Source: Algoriphagus sp. A40 (GTDB lineage: Bacteria; Bacteroidota; Bacteroidia; Cytophagales; Cyclobacteriaceae). Taken from it: DNA of 64,000 nt. The stretch spans positions 124,001 to 188,000 of the forward strand of contig NZ_MUNY01000053.1 of NCBI RefSeq assembly GCF_002002735.1, given 5' to 3'. The position numbers and the translations under genes were made by a program. Below the pieces are notes generated by a model. The model ran no database searches. It was not told the DNA's origin and was given only the letters and a program-made list of their open reading frames with translations. This document shows, in pieces, positions 53,364 through 62,513 of this stretch (positions are counted from its first letter, which is position 1; each line of letters opens with the position of its first letter).

Positions 53364-54046
53364 AACCCCACTATACTGCCATAAGCCCTGTTTTAGGGGA
53401 ACTCAAATGGATAGAAGCACCATCTGACTCTTTGCTTTCCAAACAATTGGGTTGGATAGACTTCTTGAAAAAGGAGTGGATGGACAAGTTTATTGATATC
53501 CGGCAGGGATTCACCGCTGTCAGCATACTTTGGAATACACCGGATGACCAGCAGGCTTTTCAAAATCAGATCAGAAAATTCAAAGTCAGGCCATTTGACT
53601 TGCCATCAAGAACCTGGAAAATTCCAGTCTGTTACGATCCTGACTATGGTAAAGATTTGGGAGCCTTGGCAATCAGTCATCGAATGACAGTCAACGTTTT
53701 GATCCAGCTTCATTCCTCCGTGACCTATCGCTTGCATTTTTTCGGCTTCCTTCCGGGATTTATGTACCTCAACGGTCTTCCGAATCAACTCCACACTCCC
53801 CGAAAATCGGTTCCAGATCGCATGGTGGAAGCGGGATCAGTGGCCATTGGAGGATCTCAGACGGGAATTTACCCCAAGGAAAGTCCGGGAGGCTGGCACA
53901 TAATCGGCAGAAGTCCGATTACCCTATTTGATCCTGAGCGAAACCCGCCGGTTTGGGGTGTTCCCGGTGATCAGATCAAATTTGAGCCGATTGATATCGA
54001 AGAAATGGAAAAACTGCTTGAAAAACCCCCATTTCCCCAATATTGA
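53354..54046 (+). CDS. pxpB: 5-oxoprolinase subunit B (KipI family)
   Basis: 230 residues if started at TTG 53354, which overlaps the end of pxpA; the frame opens earlier (53294), but those residues are within pxpA. Family features: GFTAVSILWN, IPVCYDPDYGKDLGALA, VTYRLHFFGFLPGFMYLNGLP and PRKSVPDRMVEAGSVAIGGSQTGIYPKESPGGWHIIGRSP. In B. subtilis the related KipI inhibits a kinase, but next to pxpA and pxpC the enzymatic role is favoured. Overlaps the next gene by one base (TGATG). Confidence 0.92.
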   Translation: MEVKPHYTAISPVLGELKWIEAPSDSLLSKQLGWIDFLKKEWMDKFIDIRQGFTAVSILWNTPDDQQAFQNQIRKFKVRPFDLPSRTWKIPVCYDPDYGKDLGALAISHRMTVNVLIQLHSSVTYRLHFFGFLPGFMYLNGLPNQLHTPRKSVPDRMVEAGSVAIGGSQTGIYPKESPGGWHIIGRSPITLFDPERNPPVWGVPGDQIKFEPIDIEEMEKLLEKPPFPQY

Positions 54047-54915
54047 TGAATAGAGAAATAACCACTGCTACTGTATTGAAAACAGGTCCGGGATCCTCTG
54101 TTCAGGATTTGGGACGCTGGGGACATGCATCTTTTGGTGTACCGGTATCAGGTATCCTTGACCTGAGGTCTTTTCATTGGATCAACCATTTACTCCAAAA
54201 TCAAAAAAATGATGCGGTTTTGGAAATCTCCCAACCCGGGTTTACTATCCAATTTGACTCCCCGACTTCCATTGCTTTGGCCGGTGCCACAGCCAGCATC
54301 AAATTAAACGGACAGGACACTGAAAACTCAGGATTGATTCCCATTAAAAGGAAAGATATCCTGGAAATCGGAGGCATTTCCGCAGGGGCAAGAATTTATT
54401 TGGGGATCCGATTTGGGTTTAAAACCGAAAAAATCCTTGGTTCCAGAAGTTTTTACGAGGGTTTGACCAAAATTTCCCAGCTATCTAAAGGGTCAAAAAT
54501 CCCCTATTCCATCGATTCTGGAGCGACTCCAATCTATAATGCAAAAGCAAGATGGTCAGTTGATTGGTACCAAAACGAAACGATCTTTGTCTATCCCGGA
54601 CCGGATTTTTCATTGCTCAAGGAGAACGTGAAAGAAAAGTTACTAAACGAAACTTTCAGAATTTCCCAACTTTCCAACCGAATGGGAATACAGCTGCTCG
54701 AACTTCTGGAAAATGAGCTGCCTGAACTTCCAACCAATCCCGTTTATCCAGGGACAATTCAGCTTACTTCCGGTGGAAAATTGCTGATCCTCCTCAAAGA
54801 TGCGCAGGTAACTGGCGGATATCCACGGATTCTTCAATTGGATGAAGAAAGCCAATGGGTAATAGCCCAAAAAAAGCCAGGAGATCTAATTCAGATCAAA
54901 CTCAAAAAGCTTTAA
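54046..54915 (+). CDS. pxpC: 5-oxoprolinase subunit C (KipA/biotin-dependent carboxylase-like)
   Basis: 289 residues from ATG 54046. SSVQDLGRWGHASFGVPVSGILDLRS at the N-terminus, IALAGATASIKLNG, RIYLGIRFGF, RISQLSNRMGIQLLE and GGYPRILQLDEESQWVIAQKKPGD fit the KipA/PxpC family, the ATP-using partner of PxpA and PxpB. One-base overlap with pxpB. The 150 bp after it hold nothing recognised. Confidence 0.93.
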   Translation: MNREITTATVLKTGPGSSVQDLGRWGHASFGVPVSGILDLRSFHWINHLLQNQKNDAVLEISQPGFTIQFDSPTSIALAGATASIKLNGQDTENSGLIPIKRKDILEIGGISAGARIYLGIRFGFKTEKILGSRSFYEGLTKISQLSKGSKIPYSIDSGATPIYNAKARWSVDWYQNETIFVYPGPDFSLLKENVKEKLLNETFRISQLSNRMGIQLLELLENELPELPTNPVYPGTIQLTSGGKLLILLKDAQVTGGYPRILQLDEESQWVIAQKKPGDLIQIKLKKL

Positions 54916-55065
54916 TCCGGATTGCATTCTTTTTTCTGAAAACAGGTTTTACAATAAAATAGACTGGTATTTCTTCCTTTTTTCTCCAAAAAAAACATCC
55001 CGCAATTTGAGCAAAGGACTTAAGCCTGCTATCTTACCATTACAACTTTTACAACCCGAACAACC

Positions 55066-56580
55066 ATGGACTCTGTTTTGACCGAAAAAATCCTCGCCCA
55101 GGGAATGAACCCTGAAACCGTCGCCCAACAAATCGAAAACTTTAAAAATGGATTTCCATTTCTGAAAATCACCGCCCCGGCCACCCCGGGAGACGGAATC
55201 CAAATTCTTTCTGATTCCGAACTTGCACAATTCACAGACTCATATCCCGGCAAAGCCTCAAGAATTGATGTGGTCAAATTTGTCCCGGCCTCGGGAGCTG
55301 CATCGAGAATGTTCAAGGATCTGTTCTCATTTCTGGATGGGGACGGAGACTTGGAGAAAAGCTCTTTTACCAAGAAATTCATTCAGAACCTTTCGAAGTT
55401 TGCGTTTTACTCGGATCTCAATTCAGCTTTGGAAGCCCAGGGAAGCAGCATTCAGTCCTGCTTGGATTCCAAAGATTACAAAAAAATCGTTGCCGCTTTG
55501 CTTTCAGAAGAGGGTTTGGGATACGGCAACCTGCCAAAAGGGCTCCTGAGATTTCATAAATATCCAAGCGAAAACCGGACTCCTGCACAGGAACATTTGG
55601 TGGAAGGAGTTCAATATGGCTTGGGCAAAGGAAACACCGTCAAAATCCATTTTACCGTTTCACCCGAGCATGAAGAAAAATTCAAGGCTGAAATTGGAAA
55701 AGTTCTCCCAAGTCTGAAGTCCTCCAGTAGAGTAGAGTTTGAAGTCAGCTATTCCCATCAGAAAAAGTCCACGGACACGATTGCGGTAACTATGGACAAC
55801 ACCCCCTTTGGAGAAGATGACGGCAGCTTACTATTCAGGCCAGCAGGTCACGGGGCATTGTTGGACAATCTGAATGACATCAAAGCCGATCTGATCTTCA
55901 TCAAAAACATTGACAATGTCGTGCCAGACCGTCTCAAAGAAACCACCAAAAACTACAAGATGGCAATTGCCGGATTGCTTCTGGAAGTTCAGGAAAAGGT
56001 GTTTCAAGCCCTCCGAGGAATGGAAAGTGAATACAGGGAAACTTATGCTGAAATGGCCGAAAAGGTGTTTAAAGAGGATTTGAAAGGGAAACTCCCCTCC
56101 GATTTTGGTTCCAAGTCCAAAGAGGAAAAGGCAGCTTTCCTGAAGACGAAACTTAACCGTCCTATCCGAGTCTGCGGAATGGTAAAAAACACCGGTGAAC
56201 CGGGAGGCGGGCCTTTCTGGATCCAGGAATCAGATGGATCCCAATCACTTCAGATTCTTGAAACTGCACAAATTGATTTGAATGACCCGGATTCAAAAAA
56301 GCATTTCCAAGCTTCAACTCACTTCAATCCCGTGGATTTGGTTTGCGGAACCAAAGATTACAAGGGGAATTCCTTTGACCTGATGCAATTTAGAGATATG
56401 CAGACAGGCTTTATCACAGAGAAATCCAAAAGCGGAAGAGATCTAAAAGCACTGGAACTTCCCGGACTCTGGAATGGAGCCATGGCCGGCTGGAACACGC
56501 TGTTTGTCGAAGTGCCGCTGATTACATTCAATCCTGTGAAAACTGTAAATGATCTTCTGAGAGAGGAACATCAGGGATAG
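55066..56580 (+). CDS. DUF4301 family protein
   Basis: 504 residues, soluble. Recognised by VVKFVPASGAASRMFKDLF near residue 72, GLGYGNLPKGLLRFHKYP, FTVSPEHEEKF, PFGEDDGSLLFRPAGHGALLDNL, and CGMVKNTGEPGGGPFWIQ. The layout (phosphate loop-like GAASRM, then GHGALLDNL) resembles sugar nucleotidyltransferases, so nucleotide transfer is possible, but no activity is established. Single gene followed by a hairpin repeat. Confidence 0.88.
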   Translation: MDSVLTEKILAQGMNPETVAQQIENFKNGFPFLKITAPATPGDGIQILSDSELAQFTDSYPGKASRIDVVKFVPASGAASRMFKDLFSFLDGDGDLEKSSFTKKFIQNLSKFAFYSDLNSALEAQGSSIQSCLDSKDYKKIVAALLSEEGLGYGNLPKGLLRFHKYPSENRTPAQEHLVEGVQYGLGKGNTVKIHFTVSPEHEEKFKAEIGKVLPSLKSSSRVEFEVSYSHQKKSTDTIAVTMDNTPFGEDDGSLLFRPAGHGALLDNLNDIKADLIFIKNIDNVVPDRLKETTKNYKMAIAGLLLEVQEKVFQALRGMESEYRETYAEMAEKVFKEDLKGKLPSDFGSKSKEEKAAFLKTKLNRPIRVCGMVKNTGEPGGGPFWIQESDGSQSLQILETAQIDLNDPDSKKHFQASTHFNPVDLVCGTKDYKGNSFDLMQFRDMQTGFITEKSKSGRDLKALELPGLWNGAMAGWNTLFVEVPLITFNPVKTVNDLLREEHQG

Positions 56581-56583
56581 AGC

Positions 56584-56633
56584 CAAGACCTTAGACTCAA
56601 GAGCCAAGATGTTTTCTTTGCTCTTGGGTCTTG
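56584..56633. repeat. Two-part hairpin between convergent genes
   Basis: CAAGACC/GGTCTTG (outer) and CAAGAGC/GCTCTTG (inner) arms. It is followed by TCTTGATACTTA, which also occurs at 62.91 kb, so part of it is an interspersed repeat. May terminate DUF4301 or the WYL gene. Confidence 0.45.
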
Positions 56634-56657
56634 AATCTTGATACTTATGTCTTGCTA

Positions 56658-57569
56658 CTAAAACAGTCCCCTCGCCACCTGCTCCTTCAAATACGCTTTC
56701 ATCTCCTCCCCTTCTTCTACTTTTATTTCGCCCGGCAATCCTAAAATAAACCTTGCCAATCCAGGTAGTTGGGAGATTTCGCCCTGAAAGTAATATTGAT
56801 TTCTGTTCTTAATAGACATAAATGGAAGGGCATTGGGGTGCTCCTCAAGCATCAATTGGTGGGCTTTCTTGCTTAGTTTGAGCTTGACGGAAAATTTCCT
56901 TTTTCCAGAAAACCCAAAAAGCGCCTGCTCTGGAAGTTCGTGCTTGGTTTCGAATTTCCAGGATTCAGAACCGACCACCACATCACCAATCCGCTCGATC
57001 TTAAAAACTTTCATGCTTTTGCTTTCCAGCTCAAAGGCATAAATACTTTCGTAATCACTAGAAAATCCTACGGGCTCCACCCGTCGATCAGACACGGTAT
57101 CGCTGCTAAGAGAATAGTAATCTTTGAGCCAAATCTGTTTTTTGCCTGAAATCCCCTGTCCTATCTGATCCACAAATCGGCCCAAATTTGCTTTAAACAG
57201 TTGTTCAGTTCCTTGTTTGACTTCTGATCGGAGTTGAAGTTTTTGCAAAAGTGAATCTCTCAGCAAATTGCCTTTGCCTTGACTCTCTATCAGTCCCTTC
57301 AGCCAGAGACTTTCTTCCTGCGAGAAAGTGCTGTAGGCCATGGCAGGTTGATTGCCGGGTCTGTCTTTGATTTTGTATTTGCTGAATTCTTTGATGACTT
57401 CAAAACCCAAAGCTTCTAACAGCTTGAAATACCGATAAATAGTCCGCTCATCCGTTTCAAGCAATTCTGCCAAGCGATGCACCGGCTTCCCGATATTTCC
57501 CTGAAGAAGGTTGATCAATTTGAAAACACGAAGGATTTTTTGCTGTTCGATTTGTCCTGACTGGCTCAT
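56658..57569 (-). CDS. HTH-WYL transcriptional regulator
   Basis: 303 residues from ATG 57569; the frame extends to 57650 through unlikely sequence. N-terminal winged helix (LINLLQGNIGKPVHRLAELLETDERTIYRYFKLLEALGF, about 14-52) and a C-terminal WYL domain (SLSSDTVSDRRVEPVGFSSDYESIYAFELESKSMKVFKIERI). WYL domains bind nucleic acids or nucleotides and often respond to DNA damage or phage; the targets here are unknown. Its upstream region abuts the tandem repeats of the RAYT element. Confidence 0.85.
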   Translation of the reverse strand: MSQSGQIEQQKILRVFKLINLLQGNIGKPVHRLAELLETDERTIYRYFKLLEALGFEVIKEFSKYKIKDRPGNQPAMAYSTFSQEESLWLKGLIESQGKGNLLRDSLLQKLQLRSEVKQGTEQLFKANLGRFVDQIGQGISGKKQIWLKDYYSLSSDTVSDRRVEPVGFSSDYESIYAFELESKSMKVFKIERIGDVVVGSESWKFETKHELPEQALFGFSGKRKFSVKLKLSKKAHQLMLEEHPNALPFMSIKNRNQYYFQGEISQLPGLARFILGLPGEIKVEEGEEMKAYLKEQVARGLF

Positions 57570-57645
57570 GATAATTTGACGATAGGTGTCTAAAAGTAGG
57601 GAAAGAACTGATACTTTTCGAAAGGGATGACACATATTGTCGGAC

Positions 57646-57740
57646 CTCAATGGTTCAAGTCTGACTCAATGGTTCAAGTCTGACTCAATGGTTCAAGTCT
57701 GACTCAATGGTTCAAGTCTGACTCAATGGTTCAAGTCTTC
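57646..57740. repeat. Tandem 19-bp repeat, four full copies plus one partial
   Basis: CTCAATGGTTCAAGTCTGA repeated at 57646, 57665, 57684 and 57703 without change; a fifth copy from 57722 runs into the left end of the RAYT element. The unit contains AATGGTTCAAGTCT, the outer half of that end, so the array grew by repeating the edge of the element. Confidence 0.92.
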
Positions 57741-58444
57741 AGACTTGGACCAAGAGAATGCAGTCTTCAGACTGCAAAAACCTATTCAATCAAAATAACC
57801 TCAATTAATTGCTCAGGTAACCCTGCATAGTTTATTGCACTACTGTAAAGGTAATCCTCAGGTGATAGTACAATTCCAGCCACAACCGGATTTTGATGGA
57901 TGTAATTTAAACAACGGGTAATTTTATCATTTGTATTCAATTCAATTGGGTGGCTGTGTTGTTGCCATACCTGAAAATGAGTGTTGTTTGCATTCGTATT
58001 TCCTGCTTTTGAAAAGTGCCAAAGCAAGAAGTTTTTGCGGCTTTCTATAGACAATGTTTTGATTTCTTCAATAATTTTCACCGCAGTAAACTTCTTGATG
58101 TCTCTGATTATATCCTCCAGTTTTGAATCAGCATTTCTTCCAATTATCAAATGCACATGGCTGGACATTATACAATAGGCACATAGTTCCAATCCCTTAT
58201 TTTCCTTACAATATTTAAGGGAGTTCAGAAAAATATCCCGGTACACTTGGCGGGTAAAAAGATCAATCCATTCTACAACTGTGAAAGTGACAAAGTATAA
58301 TTTCTCTTGATCTCGTATCTTAAATTTTCTACTCATAATCAAAAAGTTATCTTGAAAAAGTTGACTTGTAATTTAGTGATTTTCGGATTAGTCGCAGTCT
58401 GAAGACTGCATTATTTAGGTCCAAGTCTAAAGACTTGAACCATT
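57725..58444. mobile_element. RAYT element with 51-bp inverted ends
   Basis: The left end 57725-57775 and the right end 58394-58444 are inverted copies agreeing at 47 of 51 positions. Each end holds two short palindromes: one of type GGTTCAAGTCT/AGACTTGGACC and one of type GCAGTCT/AGACTGC, the usual look of REP sequences. The transposase-like gene lies between them. A third copy of the end, without the gene, lies at 61323-61374. Confidence 0.85.
57782..58336 (-). CDS. REP-associated tyrosine transposase (RAYT), Y1/HUH type
   Basis: 184 residues from ATG 58336. LYFVTFTVVEWIDLF, the HUH motif CIMSSHVHLIIGR near residue 61, and the helix RCLNYIHQNPVVAGIV with the candidate catalytic Tyr near 153. 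These belong to the Y1 transposase superfamily, in the branch that moves or maintains REP sequences. It would nick single-stranded hairpins. Lies 6 bp inside the left end, and 58 bp from the right end. Confidence 0.88.
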   Translation of the reverse strand: MSRKFKIRDQEKLYFVTFTVVEWIDLFTRQVYRDIFLNSLKYCKENKGLELCAYCIMSSHVHLIIGRNADSKLEDIIRDIKKFTAVKIIEEIKTLSIESRKNFLLWHFSKAGNTNANNTHFQVWQQHSHPIELNTNDKITRCLNYIHQNPVVAGIVLSPEDYLYSSAINYAGLPEQLIEVILIE

Positions 58445-58506
58445 AGAATCTTAAGTCCTGAATCAATTCAGCCTATTTTCTATGCCAATTCCCCTATTTT
58501 TGATCC

Positions 58507-60084
58507 ATGTCCCTTTCCGAAATGAAATTTATCCAATCAAAGTCTTTTGCTTTTTGGATTGGAGCACTTTTCCTTTTCGGGTATTGGCTTTTTGGCTTTG
58601 ACGGGATCACTTTTTCGGACGATGTCTTTTACCTTCTGGCCGGGAAAAGCTTTTGGGAAGGCAGCATGGAATTCAATTCTTACCACTTTTCCACCCGTTG
58701 GGGAGCATACGTTCCTTCAGGGCTGATCGGCTTTCTTATTGGCTTTGACCCGCATAAGATATCGCTGATCTCCCTAGTCAGCTACCTAGGGACACTGGCA
58801 CTCCTACTCAGGATTTTGCCCAAAAGCCAGAATCCCTGGATTTTGCTCGTTTGGTTTTCCAGCCAAATCTACTTCCTCCATTTTCTGACCAAAGTTTATC
58901 CGGATTCACTATTGGTTTTTTGGATTGTGCTGGTTCCGTTTTCTGCTATTTATCGCCAAGAGAAGCCCTTTCTTTCCGCTTTGGGAGTCATTTCGGGTTT
59001 GTTGTTCGGCTTTCTGACCAAAGAAACCATTGTCTTTTTGGGACTGCTGCCCATTCTTCTTTTCTGGTTTGATTGGAAAAAAGGCAATAAGTATCTGTCG
59101 TTCTACTTTTGCTTGATTGGATTGGGAATAGCCTTTGGGACTCTTTATCTGGGCTATTTCTGGATCAAATTCGGAAGTCCGTTTTATCGGTTTGAATCGA
59201 TCCAGGATGGCCATTACATTTCGGAATTTACCTATGCTGACAAAAGCTTTTGGGTCATGCTGAAGCGCTTGACCATTATGCCCATTGTGACTTTTGTTGA
59301 ACGTTCTTATTGGCTTTGGTTAGTTTTTGCTATTCCCGGATTGGTTAAAATCCGGAAAAAACCCCAAAGCCCCGGAATTGAATTTGGGCTGGCTTTCTTC
59401 AGCTTGCTAGTTTGCTTTTGGCTGATGAGTACAAATTTCAAGTTTTACAATCCCATTTACCTCAATCCCCGGCACCTGATCATTTTTGTGCCGATACTTG
59501 CCTTTTTGATCAGTTTGGGATGGGAGTATTGGCAGGCAGACCAGAAACTCAAACGATTGATGGCAATTTTAATCTTGTTTGGAGCTGCTATCAGCCTGCT
59601 CCAGCAGGATTGGAAAATGGCCGGATTTCAGGCTTTGGCGATTCTGATCCTTTATGCTTTTCAAGGCCAAAAACTTACATGGGCAATCGGGATTTACCTG
59701 CTGGTACCCGGATTGCTAGCCATCAGGTACCAGCAGAATCTAAAGGAATATCCCCTGCTGATTAAAGCATTAATCGAAGAAGTAAAAAGCGCAGAAAATC
59801 AATCGCTTATCCTTACAAATAATTTCCTGGATTTCAGCAAAGGAGTTTTGTTTTATGAAGACAGAAATGCCCAAAAACTCCTTTTCCCAATCGAAAAACT
59901 GGATTCGATTCGGGCTTTGCGGCCGACAAAAATCCGGGTAATCCTTTACGATTATTACAGGCATGCCTATCCCAAAGAGCAAGAGGATGTGGATATATTG
60001 GAACCTTGGTTGCTGGAAAATTATATCCTGAATTCTGAAGAAACCGAAGGCCAGGTTTGGATCAGAACATATTCAAGGAAATAA
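58507..60084 (+). CDS. GT-C-type membrane glycosyltransferase (PMT/ArnT-like)
   Basis: 525 residues with about ten to twelve membrane segments. After the first helix comes FSDDVFYLLAGKSFWEG, with the Asp-Asp pair that GT-C enzymes use, and then VYPDSLLVFWIVLVPFSA and FGFLTKETIVFLGLLP, typical second-loop motifs. The C-terminal part is periplasmic. It would transfer a sugar from a lipid-linked donor to an envelope target. No glycan cluster is adjacent, so the acceptor is unknown. Confidence 0.75.
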   Translation: MSLSEMKFIQSKSFAFWIGALFLFGYWLFGFDGITFSDDVFYLLAGKSFWEGSMEFNSYHFSTRWGAYVPSGLIGFLIGFDPHKISLISLVSYLGTLALLLRILPKSQNPWILLVWFSSQIYFLHFLTKVYPDSLLVFWIVLVPFSAIYRQEKPFLSALGVISGLLFGFLTKETIVFLGLLPILLFWFDWKKGNKYLSFYFCLIGLGIAFGTLYLGYFWIKFGSPFYRFESIQDGHYISEFTYADKSFWVMLKRLTIMPIVTFVERSYWLWLVFAIPGLVKIRKKPQSPGIEFGLAFFSLLVCFWLMSTNFKFYNPIYLNPRHLIIFVPILAFLISLGWEYWQADQKLKRLMAILILFGAAISLLQQDWKMAGFQALAILILYAFQGQKLTWAIGIYLLVPGLLAIRYQQNLKEYPLLIKALIEEVKSAENQSLILTNNFLDFSKGVLFYEDRNAQKLLFPIEKLDSIRALRPTKIRVILYDYYRHAYPKEQEDVDILEPWLLENYILNSEETEGQVWIRTYSRK

Positions 60085-60157
60085 AATTTCGCAGCTTTCT
60101 TTGCTCAGAAAAAATCCGGTTGGGATCAATGAAACAATACCTTAAGGATTCTGCATC

Positions 60158-60652
60158 TTATCGCGTGATGGTCAACTTATTTCCATTTACCTGTGTGGAA
60201 TATTGGGTCAATGGCGACATCGCCGGTCCGTTTAGTACTCGGCCGGATGGGTCAAACTGCGAACCATGACAGGCACAGGTAAAGCGATCCACCGAAAAGG
60301 TCCAGTTTGTGGCGCAACCCTGGTGGGTACAAACAGAATCCAAAGCTGTATAGGAACCGTTGACATTGACTACCAAGGTCCTTGCATTTTCTATCAACAG
60401 CCAGTTTCCGGAAGTTTTTAGCCTTGATTGAATGGACAGGTCAATGCTGATCGTGTTTCCGGAAAAAACGATTCCACTTGAGGAACCTCCGGAAGGATTG
60501 GGAATATTGGGATCAGCACCTTCGGTAGGGGAACATGAGGAAAAAAAAGCGGCTCCAATTGTGCCCAAAACAACAGAAACTCCGGCCTTTTCAAGAAATT
60601 TTCTCCTGGAATCGGTCAAACTCCCTGATTTTGTGGCAATCAAATTTTCCAT
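60158..60652 (-). CDS. Rieske [2Fe-2S] protein with Tat-type leader
   Basis: 164 residues. The N-terminus has a twin-arginine motif (DSRRKFLEKAG) and hydrophobic core ending AAFFSSC, so it is exported folded and probably membrane-bound or lipidated. The Rieske ligands are CTHQGC and CACHGSQFD, about 19 residues apart, followed by GRVLNGPAMSPLTQY. It would carry electrons in the periplasm, but no cytochrome b or oxygenase gene is adjacent. Convergent with the glycosyltransferase gene across 73 bp. Confidence 0.9.
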   Translation of the reverse strand: MENLIATKSGSLTDSRRKFLEKAGVSVVLGTIGAAFFSSCSPTEGADPNIPNPSGGSSSGIVFSGNTISIDLSIQSRLKTSGNWLLIENARTLVVNVNGSYTALDSVCTHQGCATNWTFSVDRFTCACHGSQFDPSGRVLNGPAMSPLTQYSTQVNGNKLTITR

Positions 60653-60736
60653 AGCTGATAGTTTACATAGGTATTTGAAAACAAATACGAATATTCCGTC
60701 CTCCTTGGATGGTAACTATTTCGGGAATTTAACCTG

Positions 60737-61255
60737 TCAAAAATATTTTGGTTTCAAAATTTCGCTGACCACAATGGCTTGCTTCAGGGTCTTGGGATTT
60801 TTGAGCAATTCCGCATAGGGATTCACTTTCTTGGGATTCAGTGAATCGTAGTCAATTTTCAATAGGGGAATTGAAGGAATACTATGGGTGTCTTTGAATT
60901 TCAGGTAGGGATTTTTCTTTGAGGCGGCAAATGCTCCTTCATAGTGTCTTGCCTCGTCATCTACTTCTTCTTCCACCACAGGTTTTCTCGAGGCCACTGG
61001 TTTGGGTTGTGGAATATGAGAAGGAATCGGATTTGGTCGATAGGGTTCAGGCTTGGGAGGTGCAGGTTTTTCTGCAGTTGGATTTTGGGCCTGTCGGATT
61101 TCCTTCAGCAGATCTTCAAAAGTCATCCCTTTCTGGGGTGGTTCTTGCCGGGTATCACCCTCCTCAGGCAATTCCTGTCCTCCTTTTTTCTTTGTGGCCT
61201 GATAGATGAAATAGGCCACAATGGCAATGATGTAAATGATATTTCCCAAATCCAT
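60737..61255 (-). CDS. Single-span membrane protein with proline-rich linker
   Basis: 172 residues from ATG 61255; the frame opens earlier through repeat-like sequence. One membrane helix at the N-terminus (GNIIYIIAIVAYFIYQATKKK), an acidic/Gln-rich part with MTFEDLLKEIRQAQ, a Pro/Lys-rich linker (KPAPPKPEPYRPNPIPSHIP) and a C-terminal domain ending ILKPKYF. Function unknown. Transcribed toward the Rieske gene, 84 bp away. Confidence 0.7.
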   Translation of the reverse strand: MDLGNIIYIIAIVAYFIYQATKKKGGQELPEEGDTRQEPPQKGMTFEDLLKEIRQAQNPTAEKPAPPKPEPYRPNPIPSHIPQPKPVASRKPVVEEEVDDEARHYEGAFAASKKNPYLKFKDTHSIPSIPLLKIDYDSLNPKKVNPYAELLKNPKTLKQAIVVSEILKPKYF

Positions 61256-61322
61256 GGGTTCAAGGTAATTGAATAATTGGAAAATTGGAAGGTTGTAATG
61301 TTGGAAAATTGGTTTCAACATC

Positions 61323-61447
61323 AACGGTTCAAGTCTTAAGACTTGGACCTACTATGATGCAGTCTTCGGACTGCCTTTATTGTATTTTCAAATTATCAGC
61401 AGTCTGAAGACTGCATACTGAAAAGCACAAGACTGAAGTCTTGTGCT
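61323..61447. repeat. Non-autonomous REP-like cluster
   Basis: 61326-61349 is a GGTTCAAGTCT/AGACTTGGACC palindrome, 61359-61374 and 61399-61414 are GCAGTCT/AGACTGC palindromes in opposite orientation, and 61424-61447 is a perfect palindrome with arms AGCACAAGACT and AGTCTTGTGCT. The first 52 bp are nearly the RAYT element end. After it comes GCTAATCGGG three times (61445-61487). The rest of the 304-bp gap 61256-61559 shows nothing else. Confidence 0.85.
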
Positions 61448-61559
61448 AATCGGGGGCACAGTTTTGCGCTAATCGGGCTAATCGGGGCAAATCTGCCTCT
61501 TTACATTTGGTGAAAAAAATGGATCACCTATTTCTAAATGATCCATTCTTGGCAACAAT

Positions 61560-62513
61560 TCAATTTACTTCAATTGGAAATACTTTCCTTGAAATATTCC
61601 CTGCTTCATCCTCCGCCCAAACAACCAATGACAAATCGCCTTTTCCATCAGGCAATACAATTGGATCTGATTCAAATAATCCATTAAAGGTAAGTTCAAT
61701 CACATTGTCTGGGTATTCAATCATAGGAGGTAAAACATCCCCCGATTTTTCGAATACTACTGATTCACCCCAGATCCTTTCCTCAAATACAGTCTGATTA
61801 GCATTTCCTTTGTAATCCTCAATTACATCCTTATCTACGAGCTTTACCCAAATAAATTTCAAAGGTGAGGAAAGCGGATCGGTAGTTTTTAAAATCCCTC
61901 CATCCATGGCGAGCTCCGATCCAGAAATACCTGAAACGGAAGAAGGCAAGCCATAAGGACGGTAAATCAGCGGAGCGTACCATCTATCTATAAATACTGT
62001 AGTTTGATAGCTAGTACTATCTTCCAAACTAGTCTTGTTTCCATTGACATCTGTCGCATCAACCACTACTTCATACGGTCCTGCTAAAATCGGCAATTCC
62101 GCAACTGAGTAGGTACCGGACCACTCAATTGTATAAGGGTCGAAATTCACATCCTCTCCACCAAATGTCATATTCATCTTTGGGTCAACACGATCTTTAT
62201 TAAATATTTCATTAGTATTCAATAGCTCAAATTGATCCGCATATTGACTTTGAAGCTGGTTTTCAAATGCTGGCTTGACATTTATCTCGACTTCTTGAAC
62301 ACCTTCCGGGTCACTAACTTTTAAATAAAATGGAATACTATTCCAATCACTCTTAAATATCTGACCATTATAAGGTTCGATTTTGGAATTTGGCGTTAAC
62401 GCCAAATCGGAAATCACCGGGGTCGATAGGTCCGGCACGACTGGTGACTCATCTGTACAGCCAGCCAGTCCAAATGCTGCAAGGGAAAGGAAATAAAAAG
62501 GGTTACTCTTCAT
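61560..62513 (-). CDS. Secreted lipoprotein with Ig-like repeats, unknown function
   Basis: 317 residues with a lipoprotein signal (MKSNPFYFLSLAAFGLAGC). The mature protein is beta-rich with segments such as PFYLKVSDPEGVQEVEINVKP and AGPYEVVVDATDVNGNKTS and SLVVWAEDEAGNISRKVFPIEV, which look like the end strands of Ig/cadherin-like domains (two or three). Similar cell-surface proteins are common in Bacteroidota. No specific family recognised. Confidence 0.7.
   Translation of the reverse strand: MKSNPFYFLSLAAFGLAGCTDESPVVPDLSTPVISDLALTPNSKIEPYNGQIFKSDWNSIPFYLKVSDPEGVQEVEINVKPAFENQLQSQYADQFELLNTNEIFNKDRVDPKMNMTFGGEDVNFDPYTIEWSGTYSVAELPILAGPYEVVVDATDVNGNKTSLEDSTSYQTTVFIDRWYAPLIYRPYGLPSSVSGISGSELAMDGGILKTTDPLSSPLKFIWVKLVDKDVIEDYKGNANQTVFEERIWGESVVFEKSGDVLPPMIEYPDNVIELTFNGLFESDPIVLPDGKGDLSLVVWAEDEAGNISRKVFPIEVN

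Noticed and set aside
57646-57740. Possible CRISPR array
   Set aside because: The repeats are directly adjacent 19-bp units without spacers and no cas gene is in the window; the unit derives from the RAYT end.
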